From Pseudomonas sp. G2-4 (GTDB taxonomy: Bacteria; Pseudomonadota; Gammaproteobacteria; Pseudomonadales; Pseudomonadaceae): a stretch of DNA of 64,000 nt. The notes beneath the pieces are model-generated. The model worked only from the letters and a program-made list of their open reading frames with translations, did no database searches and was not told the origin of the DNA. Where the stretch lies: the NCBI RefSeq assembly GCF_030064125.1, contig NZ_CP125957.1:1-64000 (forward strand), read 5' to 3'. The translations under genes and the position numbers were made by a program. Positions within the stretch are counted from its first letter, which is position 1; every line of letters starts with the position of its first letter. This document shows positions 24,185-33,770 of this stretch, piece after piece.

Positions 24185-24736
24185 CTATCGGTCAGTGTTT
24201 AGAGCCACCGGTGGATGACGAGCGGTGATATCGAACAGCGTGTAGGACAGCGTCAGGTGCTTCACTTCCTTGGGCATGTCCCGGTCGACGATGAAGCGCA
24301 TGGGCATTTCGATGCGTTCGCCGGGTTGCAGCACTTGCTGGGTAAAACAAAAACATTCGGTCTTGTGGAAATAGGCCGCCGCGTTGCTCGGCGCGATGCT
24401 CGGAACCGCCTGGGCACTCATTGGCCGGTCGGTGGGGTTGTGGACGACGAAGACCATCTCGTTCACCGCCCCGGGCCGGACCACCAGTTCATCGCCCTTG
24501 GGATAAAAGTCCCAGGGCATGTCCACCGAGTTGGTCGACAGGAACTGCACACGAACCTGGCGCGACTCATCAACGGTCTGCTCGCCTTCGTATTGCCCGG
24601 CGGTCTTGCCGTTGATGCCGAACGCCTTGCACATCACGTCGTAGATCGGCACCAGGGCAAACCCGAAGATGAACATGGCCACCACCACCAGCAGCAGGCG
24701 GGTCACCAGTTTCTTCAGCGAGATGGAATCAGCCAT
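24185..24736 (-). CDS. ctaG: Cytochrome c oxidase assembly protein CtaG (COX11)
   Basis: 183 residues from the ATG at 24736. One N-terminal transmembrane helix (LVTRLLLVVVAMFIFGFALV) is followed by a periplasmic immunoglobulin-like domain with the copper motif ECFCFTQQVLQPGE and the VDMPWDFYP segment of COX11. It delivers copper to CuB of subunit I. A REP pair separates it from ctaD upstream, which could act as a processing or attenuation point within the operon. Confidence 0.95.
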   Translation of the reverse strand: MADSISLKKLVTRLLLVVVAMFIFGFALVPIYDVMCKAFGINGKTAGQYEGEQTVDESRQVRVQFLSTNSVDMPWDFYPKGDELVVRPGAVNEMVFVVHNPTDRPMSAQAVPSIAPSNAAAYFHKTECFCFTQQVLQPGERIEMPMRFIVDRDMPKEVKHLTLSYTLFDITARHPPVALNTDR

Positions 24737-24761
24737 GGCTTCCAATCCTCCCCGGGAACCC

Positions 24762-24841
24762 TGTGGGAGCGAGCTTGCTCGCGATAGCGGTGTGTCTGAC
24801 ACACCGAGTCGCAGCCATCGCGAGCAAGCTCGCTCCCACAC
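24762..24841. repeat. REP pair (REPIN) between ctaD and ctaG
   Basis: Two inverted REPs, TGTGGGAGCGAGCTTGCTCG and CGAGCAAGCTCGCTCCCACA, separated by a spacer with TGTGTCTGACACA. The ctaG start is just 26 bp away, so the pair lies in the transcribed inter-cistron gap. Confidence 0.85.
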
Positions 24842-24857
24842 AGATCCCCGGCGTCAT

Positions 24858-26450
24858 CTATTTCACTTCCGGCGGCGTAGTAAACGTGTGATACGGCGCC
24901 GGCGACGGCACGCTCCACTCCAACCCTTCGGCCCCATCCCACGGCTTGGCCGGTGCCGGCTCGCCGCCGCGGATGGTCTTGATCACGATGAACAGGAAGA
25001 AGATCTGCGTGGTGCCGAACATGAAGGCGCCGATGGACGAGACCATGTTGAAGTCGGCGAACTGCAGGTTGTAGTCGGGAATCCGCCGGGGCATGCCCGC
25101 CAGGCCGACGAAGTGCATCGGGAAGAACGCCAGGTTCATCCCGACGAACGACAGCCAGAAGTGCAGCTTGCCGAGGGTTTCGTCGTACATGTGGCCGGTC
25201 CACTTCGGCAGCCAGTAGTAGGCCGAGGCGAAGATCCCGAAGATCGCGCCGGGCACCAGCACGTAGTGGAAGTGCGCGACCACGAAGTAGGTGTCCTGGT
25301 ACTGGAAGTCCGCCGGGGCGATGGCCAGCATCAGCCCGGAGAAACCGCCAATGGAAAACAGGATCACGAACGCCACTGCAAACAGCATCGGCGTTTCGAA
25401 GGTCAGCGAGCCTTGCCACATGGTGCTGGCCCAGTTGAACACCTTCACCCCGGTGGGCACGGCGATCAGCAGGGTGGCGTACATGAAGAACAGTTCGCCC
25501 ACCAGCGGAATGCCCACCACGAACATGTGGTGCGCCCAGACGATGAACGACAGGAACGCAATGGCGGCCGTGGCGTAGACCATCGAGGTGTAGCCGAACA
25601 ACGGCTTGCGCGAGAACGCCGGGATGATCGAGCTGACGGCACCGAAGGCCGGCAGGATCATGATGTACACCTCGGGGTGGCCGAAGAACCAGAACACGTG
25701 CTGGAACAGCACCGGGTCGCCACCGCCGGCGGCACTGAAGAAGCTGGTGCCGAAGTGAATGTCCATCAGCATCATCGTCACGCAGCCGGCCAGCACTGGC
25801 ATCACCGCGATCAGCAGGAATGCTGTGATCAGCCAGGTCCAGACGAACAGCGGCATTTTCATCAGGGTCATGCCGGGGGCGCGCAGATTGAGGATGGTGG
25901 CGACCACGTTGATCGCGCCCATGATCGAACTGATGCCCATCAGGTGGATGGCAAAGATGAAGAACGTCACGCTTTCCGGCGCATAGGTGGTGGACAGCGG
26001 CGCGTAGAAGGTCCAGCCGAAATTCGGCCCGCCACCCTCCGTGAATAGCGTCGACACCAGCATCAGGAACGCGGCCGGCAACAACCAGAAGCTGAAGTTG
26101 TTCATGCGCGGCAGGGCCATGTCTGGCGCGCCGATCATCAACGGGATCATCCAGTTGGCGAGGCCGACGAACGCCGGCATCACCGCGCCGAAGACCATCA
26201 CCAGGCCGTGCATGGTGGTCATCTGGTTGAAGAACTCCGGCTGCACGATCTGCAGGCCGGGCTGGAACAGCTCGGCGCGGATCACCATGGCGAACGAGCC
26301 GCCCAGCAGGAACATGGAGAACGCGAACCACAGGTACAGCGTGCCGATATCCTTGTGGTTGGTGGTCAGTACCCAGCGCATCAGGCCCTTGGCGGGGCCG
26401 TGGGCGTGGCCGGCACCGGCATGACCGTGGTCATCGATCACAGCACTCAT
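24858..26450 (-). CDS. ctaD: Cytochrome c oxidase subunit I (aa3 type)
   Basis: 530 residues, twelve-helix heme-copper oxidase core. Recognisable are LMRWVLTTNHKDIGTLYLWF, the low-spin heme region MHGLVMVFGAVMP, the CuB/Tyr helix WFFGHPEVYIMILPAFG, the IVWAHHMFVVG histidine pair, and the VVAHFHYVLVPGA heme ligands. It reduces oxygen to water and pumps protons. In P. aeruginosa the orthologous locus is induced on starvation. Operon partner of coxB upstream. Confidence 0.97.
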   Translation of the reverse strand: MSAVIDDHGHAGAGHAHGPAKGLMRWVLTTNHKDIGTLYLWFAFSMFLLGGSFAMVIRAELFQPGLQIVQPEFFNQMTTMHGLVMVFGAVMPAFVGLANWMIPLMIGAPDMALPRMNNFSFWLLPAAFLMLVSTLFTEGGGPNFGWTFYAPLSTTYAPESVTFFIFAIHLMGISSIMGAINVVATILNLRAPGMTLMKMPLFVWTWLITAFLLIAVMPVLAGCVTMMLMDIHFGTSFFSAAGGGDPVLFQHVFWFFGHPEVYIMILPAFGAVSSIIPAFSRKPLFGYTSMVYATAAIAFLSFIVWAHHMFVVGIPLVGELFFMYATLLIAVPTGVKVFNWASTMWQGSLTFETPMLFAVAFVILFSIGGFSGLMLAIAPADFQYQDTYFVVAHFHYVLVPGAIFGIFASAYYWLPKWTGHMYDETLGKLHFWLSFVGMNLAFFPMHFVGLAGMPRRIPDYNLQFADFNMVSSIGAFMFGTTQIFFLFIVIKTIRGGEPAPAKPWDGAEGLEWSVPSPAPYHTFTTPPEVK

Positions 26451-26532
26451 GTCCTGTCTCCTTCGAACGAGTGGGCTGGACGGCGCGGGGCGCTGAGCCC
26501 CGACCGGTTACGGGAACAATCGTCAGGCCGGC

Positions 26533-27660
26533 TCATTGGCTTTCCGCCTGTTTGAGTTCCAGCACTTCTTTCGGCGTCACCATGTCGCCCTTGTTGTTGC
26601 CCCAGGCGTTACGTTCATAGGTCACGACCGCCGCGATATCGACTTCCGACAGCTGCTTGCCGAACGCCGCCATGGACGTGCCGGGTTTGCCGTGGAAGAC
26701 AATGCTCAGGTGATCCTTGATCGGCCCAGTGGCGATTTTCGAGCCCTTGAGTGCCGGGAACATCGGTGGCAGGCCCTGGCCTTCGGCCTGGTGACAGGCC
26801 ACGCACGTGGTGTGGTAGACCTTGTCGCCACGCTCGATGAGTTCTTCTCGCGTCCATTCCTTGCTGGTCAATTCTTTAAGTTGCGCGGCTTCGGCCTTGC
26901 GTTCGGCCAGCCAAGCTTCGTAGTCGGGTTTGCTCTTGACCTCGACCACGATGGGCATGAAGCCGTGGTCCTTGCCGCACAACTCGGCGCACTGGCCGCG
27001 GTACAGGCCGGGCTTGTCGACGCGGGTCCAGGCTTCGTTGACGAACCCGGGAATCGCATCGCGCTTGACCGCGAAGGCCGGCACCCACCAGGAGTGGATC
27101 ACGTCGGCGGAGGTCACCAGAAAGCGCACCTTGGCATCGACCGGCAGCACCAGCGGCTTGTCGACTTCCAGCAGGTAATGTTCGCCCTTGGCGCTCTGGT
27201 TATGGATTTGTTCAGCTGGCGTGGCCAGGTTGCTGAAGAACTCGACGTCCTGGCCCAGGTACTTGTAGTGCCACTTCCATTGATAGCCGGTGACCTGGAT
27301 ATCGATGTCCGACTCGCTGGAGTCGTACATCTTGATCAGGGTCGCGGTGGCAGGCACCGCCATGGCCACCAGGATCAGGAGGGGCACGATGGTCCAGAGG
27401 ATTTCGACGCGGGTGTTTTCGTGGAAATGGGCCGCATTCTGGCCCGTTGAGCGGCGGTGCATGATCATCGACCAGAACATGGCGCCGAAGACGATGACGC
27501 CGATGACTACACAGATCCAGAAAATGGTCATGTGCAGGTCGAAGACTGCGTTGCTGATCTGTGTCGCTCCAGGCGCCATATTCACAGTCCAGGCCGCTTG
27601 CGCCTGGCTGAAAATCGACCACAACAGGAGGCCCATCCATACGTGTGGATGTCGCGTCAT
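26533..27660 (-). CDS. coxB: Cytochrome c oxidase subunit II with fused cytochrome c
   Basis: 375 residues. A signal sequence and two transmembrane helices (residues about 40-110) precede the cupredoxin domain with CuA ligands in VIHSWWVPAFAVK and YRGQCAELCGKDHGFM. A C-terminal cytochrome c domain has CVACH and the Met ligand in the GTSMAAFG region, making this a caa3-like subunit II. It accepts electrons from cytochrome c in the periplasm. It is first gene of the operon, with a candidate promoter about 140 bp upstream. Confidence 0.96.
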   Translation of the reverse strand: MTRHPHVWMGLLLWSIFSQAQAAWTVNMAPGATQISNAVFDLHMTIFWICVVIGVIVFGAMFWSMIMHRRSTGQNAAHFHENTRVEILWTIVPLLILVAMAVPATATLIKMYDSSESDIDIQVTGYQWKWHYKYLGQDVEFFSNLATPAEQIHNQSAKGEHYLLEVDKPLVLPVDAKVRFLVTSADVIHSWWVPAFAVKRDAIPGFVNEAWTRVDKPGLYRGQCAELCGKDHGFMPIVVEVKSKPDYEAWLAERKAEAAQLKELTSKEWTREELIERGDKVYHTTCVACHQAEGQGLPPMFPALKGSKIATGPIKDHLSIVFHGKPGTSMAAFGKQLSEVDIAAVVTYERNAWGNNKGDMVTPKEVLELKQAESQ

Positions 27661-27802
27661 TGCGGGTTCCCCTTATCGTTCTTGTTATCCCGTAGGCGTA
27701 AAGCCTGCGGCAAGGGATCGGCTACTTCAGACTACCAACTTGAACCGCCGCGCCTTGCTGCACATGCAATCGGGTGTCATCAGCTAACTCCATTCCAAAC
27801 CG

Positions 27803-27837
27803 AGTATAGACAGCGACTGCAACCTCGCAACGCGATG
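27803..27837 (-). promoter_or_regulatory. Candidate promoter of the cytochrome oxidase operon
   Basis: On the minus strand CTATACT (27803-27809) matches the extended -10 favoured by the stationary-phase sigma factor RpoS. TTGCGA lies about 16 bases upstream as a weak -35. The aa3 oxidase of P. aeruginosa is known to be RpoS-dependent, which fits. The remaining sequence of the 375-bp gap to 28035 shows no gene. Confidence 0.4.
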
Positions 27838-28035
27838 GCGTAAATCGTTTGAAACAGACGGGGCTTGCACTAGAGCCCGCGAATGGAGAAGGATGCGAAC
27901 CTGAGTGATGGCAAATCGATATAACTGCGACGCAGCACGGAAGCGACGGTTATGAAAAATAGGTCTTAGGAGTGTTTTTGCGCCAGCTAAGTTATGTCTT
28001 CCCTATTTCATTGCCTTTGTAACCCTGGAGTTGTC

Positions 28036-28686
28036 ATGAACACCGCCGCATTGCGCGAGCAGATCGAAAAAGCCCAACAACATGAAGCCGAGACCGGCCA
28101 GTTGACCCGTCAGTTGGAAGCCCAGCTCCCGCATCTGCACGCTGCGATCCAGCTGCCGGACATTGACGCCAAGGGCGTCATGACCCGCTTTGTCAGCGCC
28201 TACATCGAGCAAGTGCCTGACCTGCTGGACGCCGCCAACGAGGTGGCTCGCGAAGCCGGCATCGAATCGCAGATCAAGCCGGTGCTGAAAATCGCCGAGC
28301 AGTTTTTCCTCCAGCCACCCAAGCTGATGGAGGGCCATGTCGGCCTGGATTGCCTGTTGGATGAAGCCTACCTGGCTCACCGGCTGGTGGAGGAGGTCAA
28401 CGATTTGTATATCAAGCATTTCGGCCAGCCGCTGATCCCGCTGGACATGACGGTCGCCAACCTGATCGCTCATCACTTGATTGGCGAACCGTTTGCCAAC
28501 CAATTGGATGAGGCCGTGCATCACGCGGTGGATGAAATGCTCGACGAAGACAGCTTTGCGCTGGAGTCGGTGGAGTCTTACCGAGAGAAGCTGGCGAGCC
28601 CGGACACGGGCGCGGCGTGGAAGCGCTGGCCGTGCCTGTCGCGCCAGCTGGGCGTGGGACTGGAGCTGGATCAGCCGGCGGCTTGA
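28036..28686 (+). CDS. Conserved Pseudomonas hypothetical protein (PA0104-like position)
   Basis: 216 residues; CTGGAGTTGTC ribosome-binding site before the ATG at 28036. The protein is helical and acidic (IEKAQQHEAETGQLTRQLEA coiled-coil-like start; LLDEAYLAHRLVEEVNDLY; DEAVHHAVDEMLDEDSF), without signal peptide. No domain function is recognised. It holds the place of PA0104 between coxB and the SulP/carbonic anhydrase genes in Pseudomonas. An earlier in-frame start at 27994 lacks a ribosome-binding site. Confidence 0.8.
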   Translation: MNTAALREQIEKAQQHEAETGQLTRQLEAQLPHLHAAIQLPDIDAKGVMTRFVSAYIEQVPDLLDAANEVAREAGIESQIKPVLKIAEQFFLQPPKLMEGHVGLDCLLDEAYLAHRLVEEVNDLYIKHFGQPLIPLDMTVANLIAHHLIGEPFANQLDEAVHHAVDEMLDEDSFALESVESYREKLASPDTGAAWKRWPCLSRQLGVGLELDQPAA

Positions 28687-28718
28687 TCCATCAGGACAAC
28701 TTAAAACCTTTGTGGGAG

Positions 28719-29893
28719 ATTCTATGGTGCAGGGCTACCCCCTAAATGCCTTTCGGTAAGTATTCGCTCTGATTCTTCAGCAGGGCGAATACCACTCGGG
28801 CAAGCTTGCGGGCCAGTGCCACTAATGCTTCGGTTGTGCTGAGTCCCCGGGCCCTTAGTGCCTCATAAAAACCCTTCCATGCCGCTGTGCGCCTCGCCGA
28901 CATCGCGGCGTTGTGCATCAATCGACGGGCCTCTGGGTCACCTCGCTTAGACAGGCAGCGGCGTCCCTTCTTTTTCCCTGAGTCCGATATACGCAGGTCT
29001 AGGCCCAGAAAAGCGATGAAGGCATCGGCATTTCTGAAATCCCCACGCTGAAACGACGTGAGCAAACGGGCACCGTTCAACAGGCCAATGCCTTCGACTT
29101 TCATGCAGCGCTTGAGCTGAGCGCCCAAGCCAGCGGCTTCCAACTGCGTCTGGATTGTTTTCTCGAGCAAGATCTCCAGTCGTTGCATGGCCTTTATCTG
29201 GTTCTCAAAGGCCCTTTTGAGCAACGGTTCGTTGGACCAACTTTGCTTGAGGCTGACACGCGCCTGGACCAAGGCTGCCCGACGCCGGAAGAGGCTTATA
29301 AGCCGGCAATACAAGGGCGATGGCGGGGTCCACGGGTGCAACTGGTGGCCTTCGTTGTTCAAGTAGCGAGCCAACAACCGAGCATCCAGCGCATCGGTTT
29401 TAGCGCGAACTTTCACACCTTTGCGGTAATGGCTGAGCTCGTAGCCGCCGATCATGTAGATCACACAGCCTTGCGCATAAGCCAGATCGGCGAATTCCTG
29501 ATGATAGATATTGGTGGCTTCGATGGCGACATCCACTGGCGCGGACAATTCCTTGAGCCACTTCTTGATCGCTGCCTTGGTGTTGGGGATCGCTTCCAGT
29601 CGATCTGTTTCTGCGTGATAAATCACCAACTCATCTTTGGCGACATCAACACCCACGATCGGCTTTGCGACAGAAACCGGCATTGCCATTGAAAATCCTC
29701 CGGGCTAAGGTTTGAACACTTGAAGGGTTCACCCAGAGGCGCAGGCTTGTTCCTATCGTCGGTCTAGGCCAGATGCATTCTTTATCGGCGCTTGGGTGAA
29801 AGGAGGAGGGGTGAAATCTCCCACGGTCTGTACTGCGGCTAACAGTCAGAATCGAGCTTTGTCCCTCCTCCTCCCTTCAAGTCCTACCATACA
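28719..29893 (-). mobile_element. IS110-family insertion sequence inside a REP
   Basis: About 1.17 kb. Left of it the host sequence reads TTTGTGGGAG; right of it AGCGAGCTTGCTCGCGATGG. Joined, they rebuild the local REP GTGGGAGCGAGCTTGCTCGC, so the element split a REP palindrome, with at most a 2-bp AG shared at the ends. No terminal inverted repeats are evident, as expected for IS110. About 200 bp of non-coding sequence lies between the transposase start and the right end; in this family such ends can encode a guiding bridge RNA. Confidence 0.8.
28742..29689 (-). CDS. IS110 family transposase
   Basis: 315 residues. The N-terminal RuvC-like domain has the DEDD residues: Asp15 in IVGVDVAKDEL, Glu57 in VAIEATN, and Asp99/Asp102 in RAKTDALDARLLARYL. 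The C-terminal Transposase_20 domain carries the VEGIGLLNGARLLTSF helix-hairpin-helix-like motif and FIAFLGLDLRISDSGKKKGR, KRGDPEARRLMHNAAMSA. It catalyses site-preferring insertion of the element; the open frame appears intact, so the element may still be active. Confidence 0.93.
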   Translation of the reverse strand: MAMPVSVAKPIVGVDVAKDELVIYHAETDRLEAIPNTKAAIKKWLKELSAPVDVAIEATNIYHQEFADLAYAQGCVIYMIGGYELSHYRKGVKVRAKTDALDARLLARYLNNEGHQLHPWTPPSPLYCRLISLFRRRAALVQARVSLKQSWSNEPLLKRAFENQIKAMQRLEILLEKTIQTQLEAAGLGAQLKRCMKVEGIGLLNGARLLTSFQRGDFRNADAFIAFLGLDLRISDSGKKKGRRCLSKRGDPEARRLMHNAAMSARRTAAWKGFYEALRARGLSTTEALVALARKLARVVFALLKNQSEYLPKGI

Positions 29894-30109
29894 AGCGAGC
29901 TTGCTCGCGATGGCATTGCATCAGCAACATCGCAGTTGACTGACACGCCGCCATCGCGAGCAAGCTCGCTCCCACATTGAATCCGGGTGGTTCAAAAATA
30001 TGTGTCCAGCAACAGTCCCCTGTGGGAGCGAGCTTGCTCGCGATGGCAATGGACCAGCAACATCACAGTTGGCTGATACACCGCCATCGCGAGTAAGCTC
30101 ACCCCCACA
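29893..30109. repeat. Two tandem REP pairs (REPINs)
   Basis: 29893-29976 and 30021-30109 each consist of two inverted REPs (GAGCTTGCTCGCGATGGC ... GCCATCGCGAGCAAGCTC) with related spacers containing CAGCAACATC and CAGTTGRCTGA. The first pair lost its left end to the IS insertion. The stretch 29690-30123 holds only the IS end and these repeats. Confidence 0.85.
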
Positions 30110-30123
30110 GGGTTTCTTGGGTG

Positions 30124-31656
30124 TCAGGCAGACGCTGCACCCACCCCCACGGTCGTCCGCAACCGCCCCTCCAACCTACGCTTGAGCCCACGGGATTCGA
30201 TCAGCAGCTTCGAACCCTTGCTGGCATTCGCCCGGCTCCATTCTTCCAGCAACTCCAGGCATGAATGGTCGATGTAGCTCAGGTTATTGAGCGGCACATG
30301 CACGGTTACGCCCGTGGGCAGCGTGTTCAGCACCTGGGTCAGCGCTGGAACCTTCAGGAAGGTCGCCGCCCCCACCAGGCGCAATTCCATCTCACCCTCC
30401 TTGGGCAGATCGATTAGGCTGATTTTCAGTCGCGAGGCTTTCCAGGCCAGTTTCGCCAGGGTCAGACCGAAACCGATCAGCACACCGGTCAGCAGGTCGG
30501 TGAAGATGATCGCCAGGGCCGTCGCGGCATAGGTGAACATCGGCATCCGGCCATAACGGCCCAGGCTGCGAAACGCCTTGAGATCCACCAGTTTGAAACC
30601 GGTGTAGACCAGCACACCCGCCAGGCTTGCCACCGGAATGCTCTGCAGTACGCTGGACAGCAAGAGCACGAAGAGCAACAACCACAGGCCGTGGAAAATC
30701 GTCGACATCCGCGTCGTGGCCCCGGCCTGGACGTTGGCCGAGCTGCGCACGATCACGCCGGTCATCGGCAAGGCGCCGAGCAGGCCGCACAACATGTTGC
30801 CGATACCTTGCGCCGACAGCTCGCGGTCGAAGTCCGCACGGTCACCGCTGTGCATGCGGTCCACGGCGGCGGCCGACAGCAGGGTCTCGGCGCTGGCAAT
30901 GAAGGCCACGGCGAACGCGGCGATCAGCAACGTCGGATCGACCAGGTTCAGCAGGTCCGCCGGGCGCAGCCAATCGATGGCTTCGGCGAGGTTCTCCGGG
31001 ACTTCCACACGCTTGACCTGCAACGCCAACATCAGGCTGGCAACGGTCGCCAGGCCTACACCAAGCAAGGCGCCGGGAATGAAGCGCAGACTGTGGGGGC
31101 GAAACTTTTCCCACAGCCACATCACCGCAATCGTCGTCAAACCGAGCAGGCCGGCCTGCCAGCCGAAGGACGGCAACGCCTGGGCCACTGCCGCAGGGAA
31201 CGCCGCCAGGTTATCCAACCCGGAAGGCTTGGGTGCCGCGTCGAGCATCACATGGACCTGGGACAGCACGATCAGCACGCCGATACCCGCCAGCATGCCG
31301 TAGACCACGGCCGGCGCAGTCACGCGGAACCAGCAACCCAGGCGAAAGCGCCCGGCCAACAACTGCAAAAGACCCGCCAGCAGCAGGATCGGCCCGAGCA
31401 TCGCCACGCCATGTTGGCGCACCAGTTCGAAGACCAACACTGCCAAGCCTGCGGCCGGGCCACTGACTTGCAGCTTCGAACCGGCCAGGAAACCCACCAC
31501 CAAACCACCGATGATGCCGGTGATCAAGCCCTTGGCCGGCGGCAGGCCAGAGGCGATCGCGATGCCCATGCACAAAGGCAGGGCCACCAGAAACACAACC
31601 ACCGAAGCCAATAGCTCCCGTGGCAGAACAGCTTTGAATTGTTGAGCAGCACGCAT
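30124..31656 (-). CDS. SulP family anion transporter
   Basis: 510 residues from the ATG at 31656 (CGGGAGAGTCGCC upstream). There are 10-12 hydrophobic helices with PLCMGIAIASGLPPAKGLIT and SGPAAGLAVLVFE, the SulP signature region, and a C-terminal STAS domain (VTVHVPLNNLSYIDHSCLELL). The gene is directly followed upstream by a beta-carbonic anhydrase, so bicarbonate rather than sulfate may be the substrate, as in BicA-like pairs; this is inferred from the pairing. Confidence 0.9.
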   Translation of the reverse strand: MRAAQQFKAVLPRELLASVVVFLVALPLCMGIAIASGLPPAKGLITGIIGGLVVGFLAGSKLQVSGPAAGLAVLVFELVRQHGVAMLGPILLLAGLLQLLAGRFRLGCWFRVTAPAVVYGMLAGIGVLIVLSQVHVMLDAAPKPSGLDNLAAFPAAVAQALPSFGWQAGLLGLTTIAVMWLWEKFRPHSLRFIPGALLGVGLATVASLMLALQVKRVEVPENLAEAIDWLRPADLLNLVDPTLLIAAFAVAFIASAETLLSAAAVDRMHSGDRADFDRELSAQGIGNMLCGLLGALPMTGVIVRSSANVQAGATTRMSTIFHGLWLLLFVLLLSSVLQSIPVASLAGVLVYTGFKLVDLKAFRSLGRYGRMPMFTYAATALAIIFTDLLTGVLIGFGLTLAKLAWKASRLKISLIDLPKEGEMELRLVGAATFLKVPALTQVLNTLPTGVTVHVPLNNLSYIDHSCLELLEEWSRANASKGSKLLIESRGLKRRLEGRLRTTVGVGAASA

Positions 31657-31748
31657 GGCGACTCTCCCGAAGTTTTCTTCAGGCATGGCGAGGCCCTACC
31701 GCGCAAACAGCGGTAAGGCTTGAACCATGCAAGGATGATTAGGAGTGG

Positions 31749-32480
31749 TTAGAAGCGCGCTTTGGGCGTCGCCACCGGCATCGGATGGCTGCCATCGAGC
31801 GGCAGGAAACGACCCTGGTCCGCGTCATAGGCTTTGATCTCGCTGGTCTCGATGTTGTACACCCATCCGTGAATGAACAACTGACCATTGGCCATGCGCG
31901 AGGCCACCGAGGGATGCGTTCGCAAATGCTGCAACTGCGCGATCACGTTCTCTTCGGTGAGGATAGGCATGACCTGTTTTTCGTCGCCGCACGGGCAATT
32001 GTCATGGACCATGGTCTTGGCCACTTCAGCGTGGCGCAGCCAGGCTTTGACCGTGGGCATTTTTTCCAGCGTGTCGGGGTTGAGCACCGCACGCATGGCG
32101 CCGCAATCGGAGTGGCCACAGACAATGATGTGTTGCACACCGAGGGCCAGCACGGCGTATTCGATGGCAGTGGAGACGCCGCCGTTCATCTGCCCGTAAG
32201 GCGGAACGACGTTGCCGACGTTACGGGTCACGAACAGGTCGCCGGGGGAGCTATGGGTGATCAACTCGGGCACGATGCGCGAATCGGCGCAGGTGATGAA
32301 CATCGCGCGGGGCGCCTGGGCGGTGGCGAGTTTCTTGAAGAGCTCTTCCTGTTGCGGAAAGATCTCGTGATGGAAATGCAAAAAGCCGTCAACAATATGC
32401 TGCAGCGCTGCATCGGCGGTTTCCGCCTCGGGTTGGGCTGAAGCCGACGCAGCCAACGGCTGTTTATCCTTGTCACTCAT
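31749..32480 (-). CDS. Beta-carbonic anhydrase
   Basis: 243 residues. Zinc ligands and catalytic dyad are visible: Cys64 and Asp66-Ser-Arg68 in TCADSR, His123 and Cys126 in CGHSDCGAM. The family segment NVGNVVPPYG is present. The N terminus (1-25) is an alanine/serine-rich extension, not a signal peptide. It interconverts carbon dioxide and bicarbonate in the cytoplasm. It precedes the SulP gene on the same strand by about 90 bp and probably feeds or uses its substrate. Confidence 0.95.
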   Translation of the reverse strand: MSDKDKQPLAASASAQPEAETADAALQHIVDGFLHFHHEIFPQQEELFKKLATAQAPRAMFITCADSRIVPELITHSSPGDLFVTRNVGNVVPPYGQMNGGVSTAIEYAVLALGVQHIIVCGHSDCGAMRAVLNPDTLEKMPTVKAWLRHAEVAKTMVHDNCPCGDEKQVMPILTEENVIAQLQHLRTHPSVASRMANGQLFIHGWVYNIETSEIKAYDADQGRFLPLDGSHPMPVATPKARF

Positions 32481-32694
32481 GATTCATCCTCTTTTGACGG
32501 TATAACGCCAGTGCCTGGTTAAAAAACGTCCAGGTCGGGGGGTTCGACCTGTCAGTCACTCGATGAACAAGGTAGCGGCCGAAACTTAACTCAAACTGAA
32601 TCGAAGGCTCTAGGACGTATCTTGCAAGGCATAAACAACGTGGTTGAAGCGCGTTAAGCCTCGGCTTCGAAACCCAATTTAAGGTCAACTGTAT

Positions 32695-33753
32695 TTAAAT
32701 CAAGGACATCTGTCGGCCCGGCGGACAAAAGGCATCGCAATCGAGGTTGTAGCCTTCGCGCCGATCAAGCCCCAGGCGCTTGATCGCCTTGCTGAACCGC
32801 TGGGCGAGCAGGTCGGCGAAAGGCCCCTCGCCGCGCATGCGTTTGCCGAACTGGCTGTCGTAGAGCTCGCCGCCGCGGCTCTGGCGAACCAGGCTCAACA
32901 CATGGGCGGCGCGCTGTGGGTAGTGCGCCTGCAACCATTCTTCGAACAGCGGTGCCACTTCCAGCGGCAGGCGCAACATGATGTAGGCGGCACTCTGCGC
33001 GCCAGCGGCGTGAGCCTCGGCCAGCAGGCTCTCGATCTCGCTGTCGTTGATCATCGGGATCATCGGTGAACACAACACCCCCACCGGAATACCGGCCTCG
33101 CGCATGACCTTTATCGCCCGTAACCGCGCCTTGGGCGCCGCGGCACGGGGTTCGAGAATACGCTTGAGCTCATCGTCCAAGGTGGTAAGGCTGATCATCA
33201 CCGCCACCAGTCGCTGCTCTGCCAATTCGCTCAACAAGTCCAGGTCCCGCAGGATCAGCGAGCCCTTGGTCACGATGGTCACCGGATGACGGTAGCGCAG
33301 CAGCACCTCGAGGATTCGGCGGGTGATTCGCTGCTCGCGTTCGATGGGCTGGTAAGGGTCAGTGTTGGAGCCCAGGTTGATCGGCGCGCATTGATAGCCG
33401 CGCTTGGACAGCTGTTCCTCCAGCACATCGGCGGCGTTGGTCTTGGCGATCAGCTTGGTTTCGAAATCCAGCCCCGGCGACATGTCCCAGTAGGCATGAC
33501 TGGGCCGCGCATAGCAGTAGATGCAGCCGTGTTCACAGCCCCGGTAGGGGTTGATCGAGCGGTCGAAGGGGATATCCGGCGAGGTATTGCGGGTGATGAT
33601 GGTCTTCGCCACTTCGAAGCGCACTTCGGTGCCTTGGGTCGGCGGGACTTCCTGATACCAGCCGTCATCCTCGGCCACCGAGCGGCTCGGGGCGAAGCGG
33701 TTGTGCGGGTTGGTCGCGGTGCCGCGGCCGCGGGGCGGAAGAGGGGCTGACAT
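32695..33753 (-). CDS. PA0069 family radical SAM protein, LexA-controlled
   Basis: 352 residues from the ATG at 33753. The cluster motif CEHGCIYCYARPSH (CxxxCxxC) binds the 4Fe-4S cluster; INLGSNTDPYQPIE and GSLILRDLDLL are typical of the SplB-like/Rv2578c group of radical SAM enzymes related to spore photoproduct lyase. The start is followed upstream by a perfect LexA box at 33771-33786, so it should be SOS-induced, and P. aeruginosa PA0069 is reported as a LexA-regulon gene. A DNA-repair role is plausible but unproven. Confidence 0.9.
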   Translation of the reverse strand: MSAPLPPRGRGTATNPHNRFAPSRSVAEDDGWYQEVPPTQGTEVRFEVAKTIITRNTSPDIPFDRSINPYRGCEHGCIYCYARPSHAYWDMSPGLDFETKLIAKTNAADVLEEQLSKRGYQCAPINLGSNTDPYQPIEREQRITRRILEVLLRYRHPVTIVTKGSLILRDLDLLSELAEQRLVAVMISLTTLDDELKRILEPRAAAPKARLRAIKVMREAGIPVGVLCSPMIPMINDSEIESLLAEAHAAGAQSAAYIMLRLPLEVAPLFEEWLQAHYPQRAAHVLSLVRQSRGGELYDSQFGKRMRGEGPFADLLAQRFSKAIKRLGLDRREGYNLDCDAFCPPGRQMSLI

Positions 33754-33770
33754 GAATGCACTCCGAAAAG

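Noticed and set aside
24669..26048. 459-codon frame opposite ctaD
   Set aside because: Antisense shadow with biased charged composition and no domain.
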